In this document: in pieces, positions 24,910 to 32,763 of the stretch
Numbering within the stretch: the stretch's first letter is position 1
Layout of the letters: every line of letters begins with the position of its first letter
From: an uncultured Flavonifractor sp.
Lineage (GTDB): Bacteria; Bacillota; Clostridia; Oscillospirales; Oscillospiraceae
Direction: 5' to 3'
Assembly (NCBI GenBank): GCA_910585415.1
Contig: CAJUDT010000010.1
Location: 1 to 44,502 of the forward strand
DNA length: 44,502 bases
The notes under the pieces: generated by a model
Database searches by the model: none
What the model was told of the DNA's origin: nothing
The model's input: the letters and a program-made list of their open reading frames with translations, nothing else
Program-made: the position numbers and the translations under genes

Positions 24910-26970
24910 TTATCCCCGCAGCGCCTCCATTAAGGCCTCTCCAGCGGGCATGATGGTGCAGCCGCTTCTCCCCCGGCCAAAGCTGATACACCCCAGCTGG
25001 TTCAGACTGCTTAAAATCGCCCGAAGGCGGTATTCGGTCATATATCCCCCGTTCTCCAGCAGCACCTGAAGGAGCGCACGGCGTCCCATGGGCCTGCGCT
25101 TCAGCAGAGAGAGGATATCTGCCGCCGCCTGACGGTCCGCGGTGCTCATCATATCCAAACGTACCTCCGCCTTTTCCCGGGCCGCGGCGGCCTGCCGGTA
25201 CTGGGTACGGATATAGTCGGGCAGGTGCCGTTCGCTGATGGGGCCGCTGGCAATGTGGGCCATATACTCCACACAGTTGCGCAGCTCCCGGATGTTGCCC
25301 TTCCAGGCGTACCGGGTCAAAAAGGACTGGACCGCCCCATCAATCTGCATATGCTCCTTGTGCTCCTGGCGGAGAAACTCCTGAACCAGCGGCAGGATAT
25401 CCGGCCTGCGCTCCCGCAGAGGGGGTATGTTGATGGTGAGGGTATTCAGCCGGTAGTAGAGGTCCAGGCGGAAGGCGTTTTCCTCTGTCAGGACGTTCAA
25501 GTCCCGGTTTGTGGCGGCGATAATGCGCACATCCACACTGGTGAGCTCCCCGCTGCCCACCTTCATGACCTCCTTTTCCTCCAGTACCCGCAGGAGCTTG
25601 GCCTGCGTGGGCAGAGAGAGCTCCCCAATCTCATCCAAAAACAGTGTCCCCCGGTGGGCCATCTGAAACAGACCCTCCTTGCCGCCCTTTCGCGCCCCGG
25701 TAAAAGCTCCTTCCTCATAGCCGAAGAGCTCCGACTCCAGCAGGGTCGGGGGAATGGCCGCGCAGTTCATGGCCACAAAGGGAAACCGGGCCCGGCTGGA
25801 GGCGTTGTGGATGGACTGGGCAAAGAGTTCCTTGCCGGTGCCGCTCTCCCCGATAATCAGAGTGGGCTTGTCGATTCCGGCAATGCGCCGGGCCTTTTGG
25901 ACGCACACCGTCGCCGCCGGACTCTCCCCTTTGATATCGGCGAAGGTATATTTTGCCACATGTCCCCGCTTCGCGATCTGCCGCCGAAGGCTGGCCTCCA
26001 GATTGGTGACCTCGGTGATATCCTTGACCCGCAGCAGAAACAGCGCGGGCCCGCTCCCCCGGCGGCGGATGTGCTCCCGTGTGAGCAGAACACTGCGGCC
26101 CGAGGTCTTTAGGCTGCACAGCTGGTCTTTGCAGGGCTCCGGGGAGAGCAGGGCGGCGGCCAGCTCTTCCTCTAAATCCGACTCATCAAGCCGCTGGCCA
26201 ATCAACCCCTCCGGCAGGCCCAGCAGGGCCGGGAAGCTCCGGTTCAAATTCAAAACCCGAAACTCCTGGTCACAAATGGCAAGCCCGTCGTCCAGACTCT
26301 CCATTACCGACCGGAGCTGGAGGGCAGCGGCGGCGGAATTGTGGAAAAAATAGGTGAGGTAGTCGTCTGGAGTGCTAATGTCTGCGCTATACTGGGCAAT
26401 GGTTTCCTCCAGCCGGTCGTCCAGTATGTCCGCCTTTACGGCGATATCCAGCAGGGTGGTCAGAGAAATCCGGCGGTCCCCCAAATCAAAGACCTCGTCC
26501 ACATCCGGCGGAATCCGGTCTGTCTGCCCGGCAATCAGGGCAAGCTCCATATGCTTGCCCTCCAGATTGCGGTTTCCGGGGTAGTCAATGTAAAGATTCA
26601 GATTGGTGACGCCCGCCTCGTAGAGCGCATTTACCGCCTGATGTGCGGAGGAATAGTAGTTGAAGCAGGCCACCGTCTCGGTGCCCGCCGGGTAGCGTTT
26701 GAGCGCCTCCACCCGTGCCCGCGCAAAAGCAAAAACCAGATTGATGATGCTGGCGTCCTCCCGCATCTGCCGCCGGACCCTGGGGAAGGAGTAGGGATTT
26801 GAAATGAGAACCAGGTCCGCGCCGGCAATTCGGGTATCCGCCTCTTCGTCCCCGCCGGCACAGACCCGGATACAGAGCCGGTCCCCAAATATCTTCTCCA
26901 ATTCGGCGGCGTACATCTGCTGAACGGACTTTCGTTTTGTCACTAATAACAATGTCTTTTGCTTTTTCAT
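24910..26970 (-). CDS. sigma-54-dependent activator with novel N-terminal sensor and non-Fis C-terminus
   Basis: A 686-residue protein. Residues 1-180 form an alpha/beta sensor region that I cannot place with certainty (ADLVLISNPYSFP, ACFNYYSSAHQAVNALYEAG); a PrpR-N-like fold is possible. PAS is at about 212-325. The AAA+ domain has Walker A GESGTGK (374-380), GAFTGA (421-426), Walker B LFLDE (about 446) and YRLNTLTINIPPLRERR. The C-terminal ~85 residues lack a Fis helix and look like a winged helix (LLQVLLENGGYMTEYRLRAILSSLNQLG). The start at 26970 begins MKKQKTL; a TTG at 26985 is the only extension. It is divergent from a perfect sigma-54 promoter at 27259, so it almost surely activates the antiporter-peptidase unit. 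Confidence 0.88.
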   Translation of the reverse strand: MKKQKTLLLVTKRKSVQQMYAAELEKIFGDRLCIRVCAGGDEEADTRIAGADLVLISNPYSFPRVRRQMREDASIINLVFAFARARVEALKRYPAGTETVACFNYYSSAHQAVNALYEAGVTNLNLYIDYPGNRNLEGKHMELALIAGQTDRIPPDVDEVFDLGDRRISLTTLLDIAVKADILDDRLEETIAQYSADISTPDDYLTYFFHNSAAAALQLRSVMESLDDGLAICDQEFRVLNLNRSFPALLGLPEGLIGQRLDESDLEEELAAALLSPEPCKDQLCSLKTSGRSVLLTREHIRRRGSGPALFLLRVKDITEVTNLEASLRRQIAKRGHVAKYTFADIKGESPAATVCVQKARRIAGIDKPTLIIGESGTGKELFAQSIHNASSRARFPFVAMNCAAIPPTLLESELFGYEEGAFTGARKGGKEGLFQMAHRGTLFLDEIGELSLPTQAKLLRVLEEKEVMKVGSGELTSVDVRIIAATNRDLNVLTEENAFRLDLYYRLNTLTINIPPLRERRPDILPLVQEFLRQEHKEHMQIDGAVQSFLTRYAWKGNIRELRNCVEYMAHIASGPISERHLPDYIRTQYRQAAAAREKAEVRLDMMSTADRQAAADILSLLKRRPMGRRALLQVLLENGGYMTEYRLRAILSSLNQLGCISFGRGRSGCTIMPAGEALMEALRG

Positions 26971-27051
26971 CCCAATACACCCCAAAAACGCCCGTTAATC
27001 ATCCCATAACTGGAGAGATTTTTTCATCTATCCTCTATTCTGACATAAAAA

Positions 27052-27124
27052 ACGGTCAAAAGCAACCGTCAAATCCATAATTTTTTTCTTTATGCCAAAT
27101 ATAACAGGCATTTTCACCGTTTGA
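27052..27124. promoter_or_regulatory. candidate upstream activator sites for the nhaC promoter
   Basis: Direct half-sites ACGGTCAAA and ACCGTCAAA lie 13 bp apart, with a related ACCGTTTGA further on. ATGCC-N10-GGCAT (27092-27111) lies between. They sit about 135-210 bp upstream of the -24 element, typical for enhancer sites. Confidence 0.4.
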
Positions 27125-27258
27125 TACGCTCATCCCGCAAAAACATCCCATTTATCCAGACTCCCGCAACACCGGCACATATCCCCAACGGCTTCTGAAT
27201 ACAAATTTCCTTACAGCTCCAACTGTTTTCAAAGAAAATGCCCTCTCATCTCAAAAAT

Positions 27259-27273
27259 TGGCACGCCCCTTGC
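27259..27273 (+). promoter_or_regulatory. textbook sigma-54 (-24/-12) promoter
   Basis: TGGCACGCCCCTTGC matches the consensus TGGCACG-N4-TTGC exactly, with GG at 27260-27261 and GC at 27272-27273. It is 60 bp before the nhaC start. Confidence 0.92.
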
Positions 27274-27332
27274 TTATTTATCAGGCTGAAGTGCGGCGGT
27301 GCGCCGCGCAATTTTGAGAGGAGGCTCTACTT

Positions 27333-28736
27333 ATGAGTACGCAACCCCAAAAGAGAGTGCAGCCCTGGCAAGCCCTGCTGATGCTGGTGGTAGGTATCGC
27401 CATCATCATCGTGGGACTACTGGTCCTGAAGGTCAACAACCGCATCGTGCTGGCCCTGGACGGCGTCATCATGTGCGTGATGGCCGTCTGCTTCGGCATC
27501 CCCTATGGAGAACTGCAAAAGGGTATCAAGGACACCATTTCATCCATGATCGTCGCCATGCTGATCCTACTGGTGGTGGGCGTTCTGGTGGGCACCTGGA
27601 TGGCCTCCGGCACCGTTCCCGTCATGATTTACTACGGCATGAAAATCATCACTCCCGGCCTGTTCCTGCCCATCACCTGTATCCTCTGCACCTTTATGTC
27701 CACTCTGGCCGGTACCTCCTGGGGCACCCTGGCCACCGTCGGCATCGCCTGCATGGGCGTGGCCCAGGGTCTGGGCGTGCCTCTGCCCGCCGCCGCCGGT
27801 GCGGTGGTGGTCGGCGCCTTCTTCGGCGACAAAATCTCCCCCCTGTCGGACTCCCCCGTGATTACCTCTACCGTCTGCGACGTGCCCATGATGGAGGGCA
27901 TCAAGCACGCCCTGATTTCCACCGGCCCGGCCTATCTCGTCTCTCTGGCTTTCTTCCTGATTTACGGCCTGCGCTTCTCCGGCGGCACGGTGGGCGGCGA
28001 GGTGTATGAGGACATTCTCTCCACCGTCTCCGCCAGCTTTGATTTGAATCTGCTGATGCTCATTCCTGTGGTGGTGGTCATTGTTCTCATCGTCCTGCAA
28101 AAGCCCACACTGCCCACCTTTATGGCTGGTATCGCCGTGGGCGCAGTGCTGGCTATGGTATTCCAGCGCATGAGCCTTGTGGATTTGCTGAACACCATGT
28201 ATTCCGGCTACACCATTTCCTCCGGCTCCGAGGTGGTGGACTCCATGCTCAACCGGGGCGGCTTTACCAGTATGCTCTCTACCATCGGCCTTTTGATGGC
28301 CGCCGGTATCTTCGGCGCTCCCCTGCGTACCGCCGGTGTGGTGGACGTACTGCTGGACTTCGTGCGGAAGGTAGCCAAGAACTCCCGGACCATGGCCACT
28401 GGGGTTATGCTCCTGCACACCCTGTTTTTCTGCATCACCGGCGCTTACTACGTGACCTACCCCGTCATTGGCGACATGACCAAGGATATGTTCCCCGAGT
28501 ACGGCCTGGATAAGAAAAATCTGATGCGCACCATGCTGGACACCGGAACCGGTCTGGCTCCTCTGGTCCCCTGGTCCACCACCGGCTCCTACACCGCCAC
28601 CACCCTGGGCGTGGCGAACGTGAGCTTTGCCGCCTTTGCCCCCATGCTGTGGCTGTCCATCCTTCTGTCTTTCATCTACAATCTCACCGGCATCGGCACG
28701 GCCAAGCTGAAGGCGCAGGCCGAAAACAAGGACTGA
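27333..28736 (+). CDS. nhaC: NhaC-family Na+/H+ antiporter-type transporter
   Basis: A 467-residue membrane protein with about 11-12 helices, the first at about 13-33. The family signature GDKISPLSDSPVITSTVCDVP (about 166-186, one residue over a typical motif) matches the NhaC GDKxSPLSD block, and GTSWGTLATVGIA (about 129-141) precedes it. NhaC members exchange Na+ for H+ or, in some cases, organic substrates. GAGAGGAGG precedes the ATG. Its sigma-54 promoter and the M20 peptidase 71 bp downstream suggest a nutrient-linked role, perhaps moving a peptide-like or amino-acid conjugate in exchange for cations. That is inference; the family call is firm. Confidence 0.88.
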   Translation: MSTQPQKRVQPWQALLMLVVGIAIIIVGLLVLKVNNRIVLALDGVIMCVMAVCFGIPYGELQKGIKDTISSMIVAMLILLVVGVLVGTWMASGTVPVMIYYGMKIITPGLFLPITCILCTFMSTLAGTSWGTLATVGIACMGVAQGLGVPLPAAAGAVVVGAFFGDKISPLSDSPVITSTVCDVPMMEGIKHALISTGPAYLVSLAFFLIYGLRFSGGTVGGEVYEDILSTVSASFDLNLLMLIPVVVVIVLIVLQKPTLPTFMAGIAVGAVLAMVFQRMSLVDLLNTMYSGYTISSGSEVVDSMLNRGGFTSMLSTIGLLMAAGIFGAPLRTAGVVDVLLDFVRKVAKNSRTMATGVMLLHTLFFCITGAYYVTYPVIGDMTKDMFPEYGLDKKNLMRTMLDTGTGLAPLVPWSTTGSYTATTLGVANVSFAAFAPMLWLSILLSFIYNLTGIGTAKLKAQAENKD

Positions 28737-28807
28737 GGCACAACCTCGTCTCAATCATCACAGGCCGCCCATCTCCGGCGGGGCGGTACGGAATTTAGGA
28801 GGCATCT

Positions 28808-29953
28808 ATGGAAAAGCTCATACAGCGATGGTATGACATGATCGCCATCAACTCTGTCAACGGCCGCGAGGTCGATATGGCCGACTATGTGGCCAGCCAG
28901 CTCCGGGCCATGGGACTGGAGCCCCACTACAGCTATTTCCCCGAGGACGCGGAGCAAAAGGTCCGCCCCTCAATCTGGACCGTATTGGACAGCGGCCGTC
29001 CAGGTAAAACCCTGATGCTCATCGGACACATTGACACGGTGGCCGTTTCCGACAGCTGGGACACCGACCCCTTCACCCCTACCCCCAGCCCGGACGGCGA
29101 CAGGGTCTACGGCCGTGGGGCCATGGACATGAAGGGCGGTCTTGCGGCCATCCTGGAGACGATGGAATACTACTGTGCCCATAAGGAGGCGTTCACCGGC
29201 TCCATCATGGCCTGCTTCGTGGCCGACGAGGAAGGGCTGTCCAAGGGTACCTATCAGCTGGTGGAGGAAGGCCTCGCCGCCGACTGGGCCATCATGGCCG
29301 AGTGCCGCTATGATAATGTAGCCATCGGCTTCCGGGGCCGGTTCAGCTTTGAGGTCACTGTCCGGGGCGTGGCCGCCCACAGCAGCCATTATCCCGCCGT
29401 GGGAGAGAATGCCCTCATCTCCGGCGGACGCCTGGCCGCCGCCATTGAGGCCCTTCCCACCCAGACCCACCCCAATCTGAAACACGGTACCTGGTGTGTG
29501 CGTTATATGGAGGGTGGAAACCTGGGGACACTGGTGGTTCCCGACCGCTGCTTCCTCTTCGTGGAGCGCTACGTGGTTCCCGGAGAGGATGAGGCCTCCT
29601 GCATTCAGCAGATTCTGGGCGCGGCCCGGGAGCTGGGGCTGGAGGACAAGGTGGATGTGCGCCTGAAACCCCGCTCTTCCCCCTACATGAAGTCCTTTGC
29701 CCTGGAGCCGGAGGACCCCCTGGTCACCACCCTCCAGGAAACCTTCCAGGAGGTCACCGGGCAGACCCTCCCTGTGGACTATGACCCTTCGGTCTGTGAC
29801 TCCAACATCCTGGCCGTGAGCCTGGGCATTCCCACGATTACCTTCGGCCCCTCCGGCGGCGGAATGCACGCCGACAATGAGTACGGCCACCCCTGGCAGG
29901 TACGCAACTGCGCGGAAATCTACCGCCGCATGGTGGTAAAGCTGCTGGGCTGA
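28808..29953 (+). CDS. M20-family metallopeptidase/deacylase
   Basis: A 381-residue zinc hydrolase of the ArgE/DapE/CPG2 type. Metal ligands and catalytic residues are visible: H74 (GHIDT), D107 in GRGAMDMKGG, E141 (general base) and E142 in ADEEG, and a C-terminal histidine in GMHADNEYG. The lid/dimerisation domain is at about 178-290. It would hydrolyse an acylated amino acid, dipeptide or carbamoyl compound in the cytoplasm. The ATG follows TTAGGAGG. Placement after the sigma-54-controlled antiporter suggests both act on the same substrate. Its stop is one base from the stop of the convergent Lrp gene. Confidence 0.88.
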   Translation: MEKLIQRWYDMIAINSVNGREVDMADYVASQLRAMGLEPHYSYFPEDAEQKVRPSIWTVLDSGRPGKTLMLIGHIDTVAVSDSWDTDPFTPTPSPDGDRVYGRGAMDMKGGLAAILETMEYYCAHKEAFTGSIMACFVADEEGLSKGTYQLVEEGLAADWAIMAECRYDNVAIGFRGRFSFEVTVRGVAAHSSHYPAVGENALISGGRLAAAIEALPTQTHPNLKHGTWCVRYMEGGNLGTLVVPDRCFLFVERYVVPGEDEASCIQQILGAARELGLEDKVDVRLKPRSSPYMKSFALEPEDPLVTTLQETFQEVTGQTLPVDYDPSVCDSNILAVSLGIPTITFGPSGGGMHADNEYGHPWQVRNCAEIYRRMVVKLLG

Positions 29954-29954
29954 T

Positions 29955-30413
29955 TCAAATGCGGATGCCCTTTCGTGTTTTGATGCGGGATACAATCAGC
30001 TCACTGCTGACCCGCTCAATGCCGGGCAGAGTGTAGAGCTTCTCCAGCATAAAATGCTCCAAATCCTGGTTGAGCTCCAGCACTGCATGGACATGGAGCC
30101 GGCCGGGGCCGGTCATCAGGTAGATATCGGTCACCGCCGGCTCGGCGGAAAGGGCATCCGCCACCTTTCGCAGGTAGGCGGGGGCAACCTGAAGGTCAAA
30201 GAATACCGATACATTCCGGCCGATTTTTTCCGGGTTGAGTATAACAGTATACTGCTCAATCACGCCGCTGCGTTCCAGGGCCTCAATGCGGTTTTTCACC
30301 GCCGTCCGGCTCAGTCCCACCTTTTCCGCAATCCCCAGCAGGGACGCATGAGAATTGGCGGTCAGCAAATCCAAAATCTTTCGGTCAATTTGGTCCAGGG
30401 TGTTTTCTTTCAT
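29955..30413 (-). CDS. Lrp/AsnC-family transcriptional regulator
   Basis: A 152-residue regulator with an N-terminal HTH (1-60: LDQIDRKILDLLTANSHASLLGIAEKVGLSRTAV, split) and a C-terminal RAM/AsnC ligand domain (about 68-145, with DIYLMTGPGRLHVHA). The start at 30413 follows GGAGG with 9-bp spacing, and the 30 codons upstream have no Lrp similarity. It is convergent with the M20 peptidase gene and divergent from the chromate transporter pair. Lrp proteins sense amino acids, so regulation of the antiporter-peptidase unit or the CHR pair is possible. Confidence 0.9.
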   Translation of the reverse strand: MKENTLDQIDRKILDLLTANSHASLLGIAEKVGLSRTAVKNRIEALERSGVIEQYTVILNPEKIGRNVSVFFDLQVAPAYLRKVADALSAEPAVTDIYLMTGPGRLHVHAVLELNQDLEHFMLEKLYTLPGIERVSSELIVSRIKTRKGIRI

Positions 30414-30453
30414 CGGGTACTCCCTCCGTCCGTATGCCGTTCTTGATTCTATC

Positions 30454-30482
30454 ATTATATTCCCCTCGGGGGCAAACTGCAA
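30454..30482 (-). promoter_or_regulatory. promoter of the Lrp/AsnC gene
   Basis: Read leftward: TTGCAG (30482-30477), 17 bases, TATAAT (30459-30454). Confidence 0.65.
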
Positions 30483-30546
30483 GAATTGTTCCGCTTTTCT
30501 CATGCAGGGATTGACCTAAAATCAATAGCAAAAGGAGATTGTTCTT

Positions 30547-31119
30547 GTGTTTTCCAAACTGTTCGACCTTTATCTTCTGTTCTTTCGTATGGGCGCCGTT
30601 ACGTTTGGCGGCGGTTATGCCATGCTTCCAATCTTACGTCGGGAAATTGTGCAGGCCCGCCAGTGGATGGACGAGGAAACCATCATGGATTTCTACGCCC
30701 TGAGCCAGGGCTTGCCCGGTATCATCGCAGTCAATGTCTCGGTCTTCATCGGCTACCGTCAACACAAGACGCCCGGCGCGGTAGCCGCCGCTTTGGGCAT
30801 GGTCTCCCCCTGTATCTTCATCATTTCCATCATCGCCTTTCTGCTGGCCGGATTCCAGGATAATCCATATGTGCAGCACGCCCTGGCGGGTATCTCCGTC
30901 TGTGTGGCCGCGCTGATTCTGGACGCGGTTATCAGCATGTGGAAAAAGGGTGTCAAGGATGTCTTTGGCGTCCTCGTGTGCTTAATCATGTTGGCCCTGA
31001 GCGTATTTACCAAAATTTCTCCCATTCTGCTGGTCATCGCCTGCGCTCTGCTGGGCGTGGGGGCAAAAATGGCCTTTGGGAACAAGCAGCAGGATGCTTC
31101 TGGGAAGGAGGGGGAATAA
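30547..31119 (+). CDS. chromate transporter, first half-size CHR subunit
   Basis: A 190-residue membrane protein of the short CHR family. The N-terminal signature FRMGAVTFGGGYAMLPILRR (about 11-30) and GLPGIIAVNVSVFIGYR are characteristic, with about six helices. Half-size CHR proteins work in pairs; the partner follows 2 bp downstream. The GTG at 30547 has GGAG at 30534-30537. Members export chromate in exchange for sulfate in some bacteria, but in gut anaerobes the natural substrate is unclear. Confidence 0.9.
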   Translation: MFSKLFDLYLLFFRMGAVTFGGGYAMLPILRREIVQARQWMDEETIMDFYALSQGLPGIIAVNVSVFIGYRQHKTPGAVAAALGMVSPCIFIISIIAFLLAGFQDNPYVQHALAGISVCVAALILDAVISMWKKGVKDVFGVLVCLIMLALSVFTKISPILLVIACALLGVGAKMAFGNKQQDASGKEGE

Positions 31120-31121
31120 CC

Positions 31122-31685
31122 ATGATTTATTTGCAGCTTTTCTGGGAATTTTTCAAGATAGGACTCTTTGCCGTCGGCGGAGGAATGGCAACCCTGCCCT
31201 TCCTTCAGCGGCTGGCGGAAACCAGCGGGTGGTATCCCCAGTCCCTCATTACCGACATGATTGCTATTTCCGAGTCCACCCCGGGGCCCATCGGCATCAA
31301 TATGGCCACCTATGTAGGGTGCAACGTAGCGGGCGTGCTGGGCGGCATCACCGCCACTCTGGGTACGATTCTCCCCTCCATCATCATCGTGGTCACGGTG
31401 TCCCGCTACCTGGAAAAATTCCGCGGCAGCAAAATCGTGGACTCCGCCTTCTACGGACTCCGGCCCGCTGTCACCGGACTGATTGCCGCCGCCGGGCTCA
31501 GTGTGGTACAGGTTTCTATGTTCCACCTGGACCTCTATCAGCAGACCGGCGTTCTGCTGGACATGTTTGATTTCAAAAAGCTGGCGTTTTTCGTCATCGC
31601 CTTTGTTGCTATCAAAAAATTCAAGCTCCATCCCATTGTCTACATCGCCTGTGCCGCCGTAGTGGGCCTAGTGCTCCAATTCTGA
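31122..31685 (+). CDS. chromate transporter, second half-size CHR subunit
   Basis: The 187-residue partner of the preceding gene. FFKIGLFAVGGGMATLPFLQRL (split at residue 20) and ESTPGPIGINMATYVG (about 47-62) are the second-half signatures of CHR proteins. GAAGGAGGGGG within the upstream gene's end serves the ATG at 31122, so translation is coupled. The two opposite-topology halves would form one transporter. A terminator follows. Confidence 0.9.
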   Translation: MIYLQLFWEFFKIGLFAVGGGMATLPFLQRLAETSGWYPQSLITDMIAISESTPGPIGINMATYVGCNVAGVLGGITATLGTILPSIIIVVTVSRYLEKFRGSKIVDSAFYGLRPAVTGLIAAAGLSVVQVSMFHLDLYQQTGVLLDMFDFKKLAFFVIAFVAIKKFKLHPIVYIACAAVVGLVLQF

Positions 31686-31704
31686 AGGCGGGCTCCCCAA
31701 CAAG

Positions 31705-31736
31705 AAAAAGCACGGCTGGAGGAAGCCGTGCTTTTT
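31705..31736 (+). terminator. intrinsic terminator after the CHR pair
   Basis: AAAAAGCACGGCT (31705-31717) pairs with AGCCGTGCTTTTT (31724-31736), a 13-bp stem ending in a T-run. Confidence 0.88.
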
Positions 31737-31910
31737 CCTGCTCAAAGAGGCGGGGTGGGCATTCAGGGGCCATGTTGTAGCCCCAGTTTGTTTCACAGCG
31801 CGTACCCCGGTCAAATTATTCCTGTCTCAAAGCACAGAAATCGCTTTTCTTTCCAGGTGGAATCGCGTAGAATGAAAGTATCTCTATCAAAATCAAACGA
31901 GGTGGACCAA

Positions 31911-32588
31911 ATGCGGCCTGACAACGACAAACGGCTCTACCTGGTAGACGATTCCCCCGAAGTGGTTTACCTGAAAAACGTGGTAAACGACCCGGACATT
32001 CAGGTGGGCGTACATACCTACTACCACGACGACCAGAATGACCCCCGTGATTTTGTGAAAAACAACGTTCTCTACCACTTCCCCGGTGTGGGGGACCATA
32101 TCCGCATCGGCTCTTACTGCTCCATTGCCAGCGGGGTCAAGTTCATGTGCTCCATCTGCCATCATGACCCCGGCTCTCTGTCCTGGTACCCCTTCGGCTG
32201 GCTCCACGACCACTGGGACAGCCTGGATTTTGAACGGGATTTCACCTGGGGCCACCGGGGAGAAGGCATTGTAGTGGGCAGCGACGTCTGGATTGGCCGG
32301 GAGGCCATCATCATGCCCGGCGTTACCATTGGAGACGGCGCCGCCATCGGCACGCGCAGTATCGTCACCCATGATGTTCCGCCCTACACCGTCGTAGGCG
32401 GCGCCCCCGCACGGTTCCTCAAAAAGCGCTTCGACGACGCCACCATTGAGCGGCTGTTGGAGCTGAAGTGGTGGGAGCTTCCCGAGGAAGAGATTAACGT
32501 CCTTCTCCCCTCCCTGGTCCACGGGGACTTGGAGGGCGTCCTTCAGCGGAAAACCATTTACGAGGCCGCGCAGCGCGCCTTGGGCTGA
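31911..32588 (+). CDS. Vat/CatB-type xenobiotic O-acetyltransferase (hexapeptide repeat)
   Basis: A 225-residue left-handed beta-helix acetyltransferase. IGSYCSIASGVKFMCS (66-81) followed by H84/H85 matches the Vat loop carrying the catalytic histidine. The hexapeptide core runs through VVGSDVWIGREAIIMPGVTIGDGA (split, about 125-148), and LKWWELPEEEI near the C-terminus is also family-typical. Homologues inactivate streptogramin A or chloramphenicol with acetyl-CoA, but many chromosomal copies have no known substrate. The start at 31911 follows GAGGTGG with 7-bp spacing; ATG 31872 has no ribosome site. Single gene between two terminators. Confidence 0.85.
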   Translation: MRPDNDKRLYLVDDSPEVVYLKNVVNDPDIQVGVHTYYHDDQNDPRDFVKNNVLYHFPGVGDHIRIGSYCSIASGVKFMCSICHHDPGSLSWYPFGWLHDHWDSLDFERDFTWGHRGEGIVVGSDVWIGREAIIMPGVTIGDGAAIGTRSIVTHDVPPYTVVGGAPARFLKKRFDDATIERLLELKWWELPEEEINVLLPSLVHGDLEGVLQRKTIYEAAQRALG

Positions 32589-32675
32589 ATGCTGCACGCT
32601 TTCGGCTTGTGACAGTTTTCTTTCACACGATTTTTCCCTTTGAACCCTTTGGTCTAAGCGGTTTTTCAACTATCT

Positions 32676-32713
32676 AAAAGGCGTCTGTCCCGGTATCGGG
32701 ACAGACGCCTTTT
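32676..32713. terminator. bidirectional terminator
   Basis: AAAAGGCGTCTGTCCCG (32676-32692) pairs perfectly over 17 bp with CGGGACAGACGCCTTTT (32697-32713), between the acetyltransferase and the leftward chemoreceptor. Confidence 0.9.
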
Positions 32714-32763
32714 CCCTTGATTCCCCTGCCCTGCCATTGGGCCTGGGGCGTTTTTCCGCTGGG

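Larger units (their letters stand above)
26971..27332. other. intergenic control region between the activator and nhaC
   Basis: This 362-bp AT-rich region has no gene. It holds three similar half-sites (ACGGTCAAA 27052-27060, ACCGTCAAA 27065-27073, ACCGTTTGA 27116-27124), an inverted repeat (27092-27111) and the sigma-54 promoter at 27259-27273. Confidence 0.65.

Noticed and set aside
28736..28800. GC-rich hairpin CCGCCC...GGGCGG between nhaC and the M20 gene
   Set aside because: Short stem and no T-run; not a convincing terminator, and the two genes probably share a transcript.
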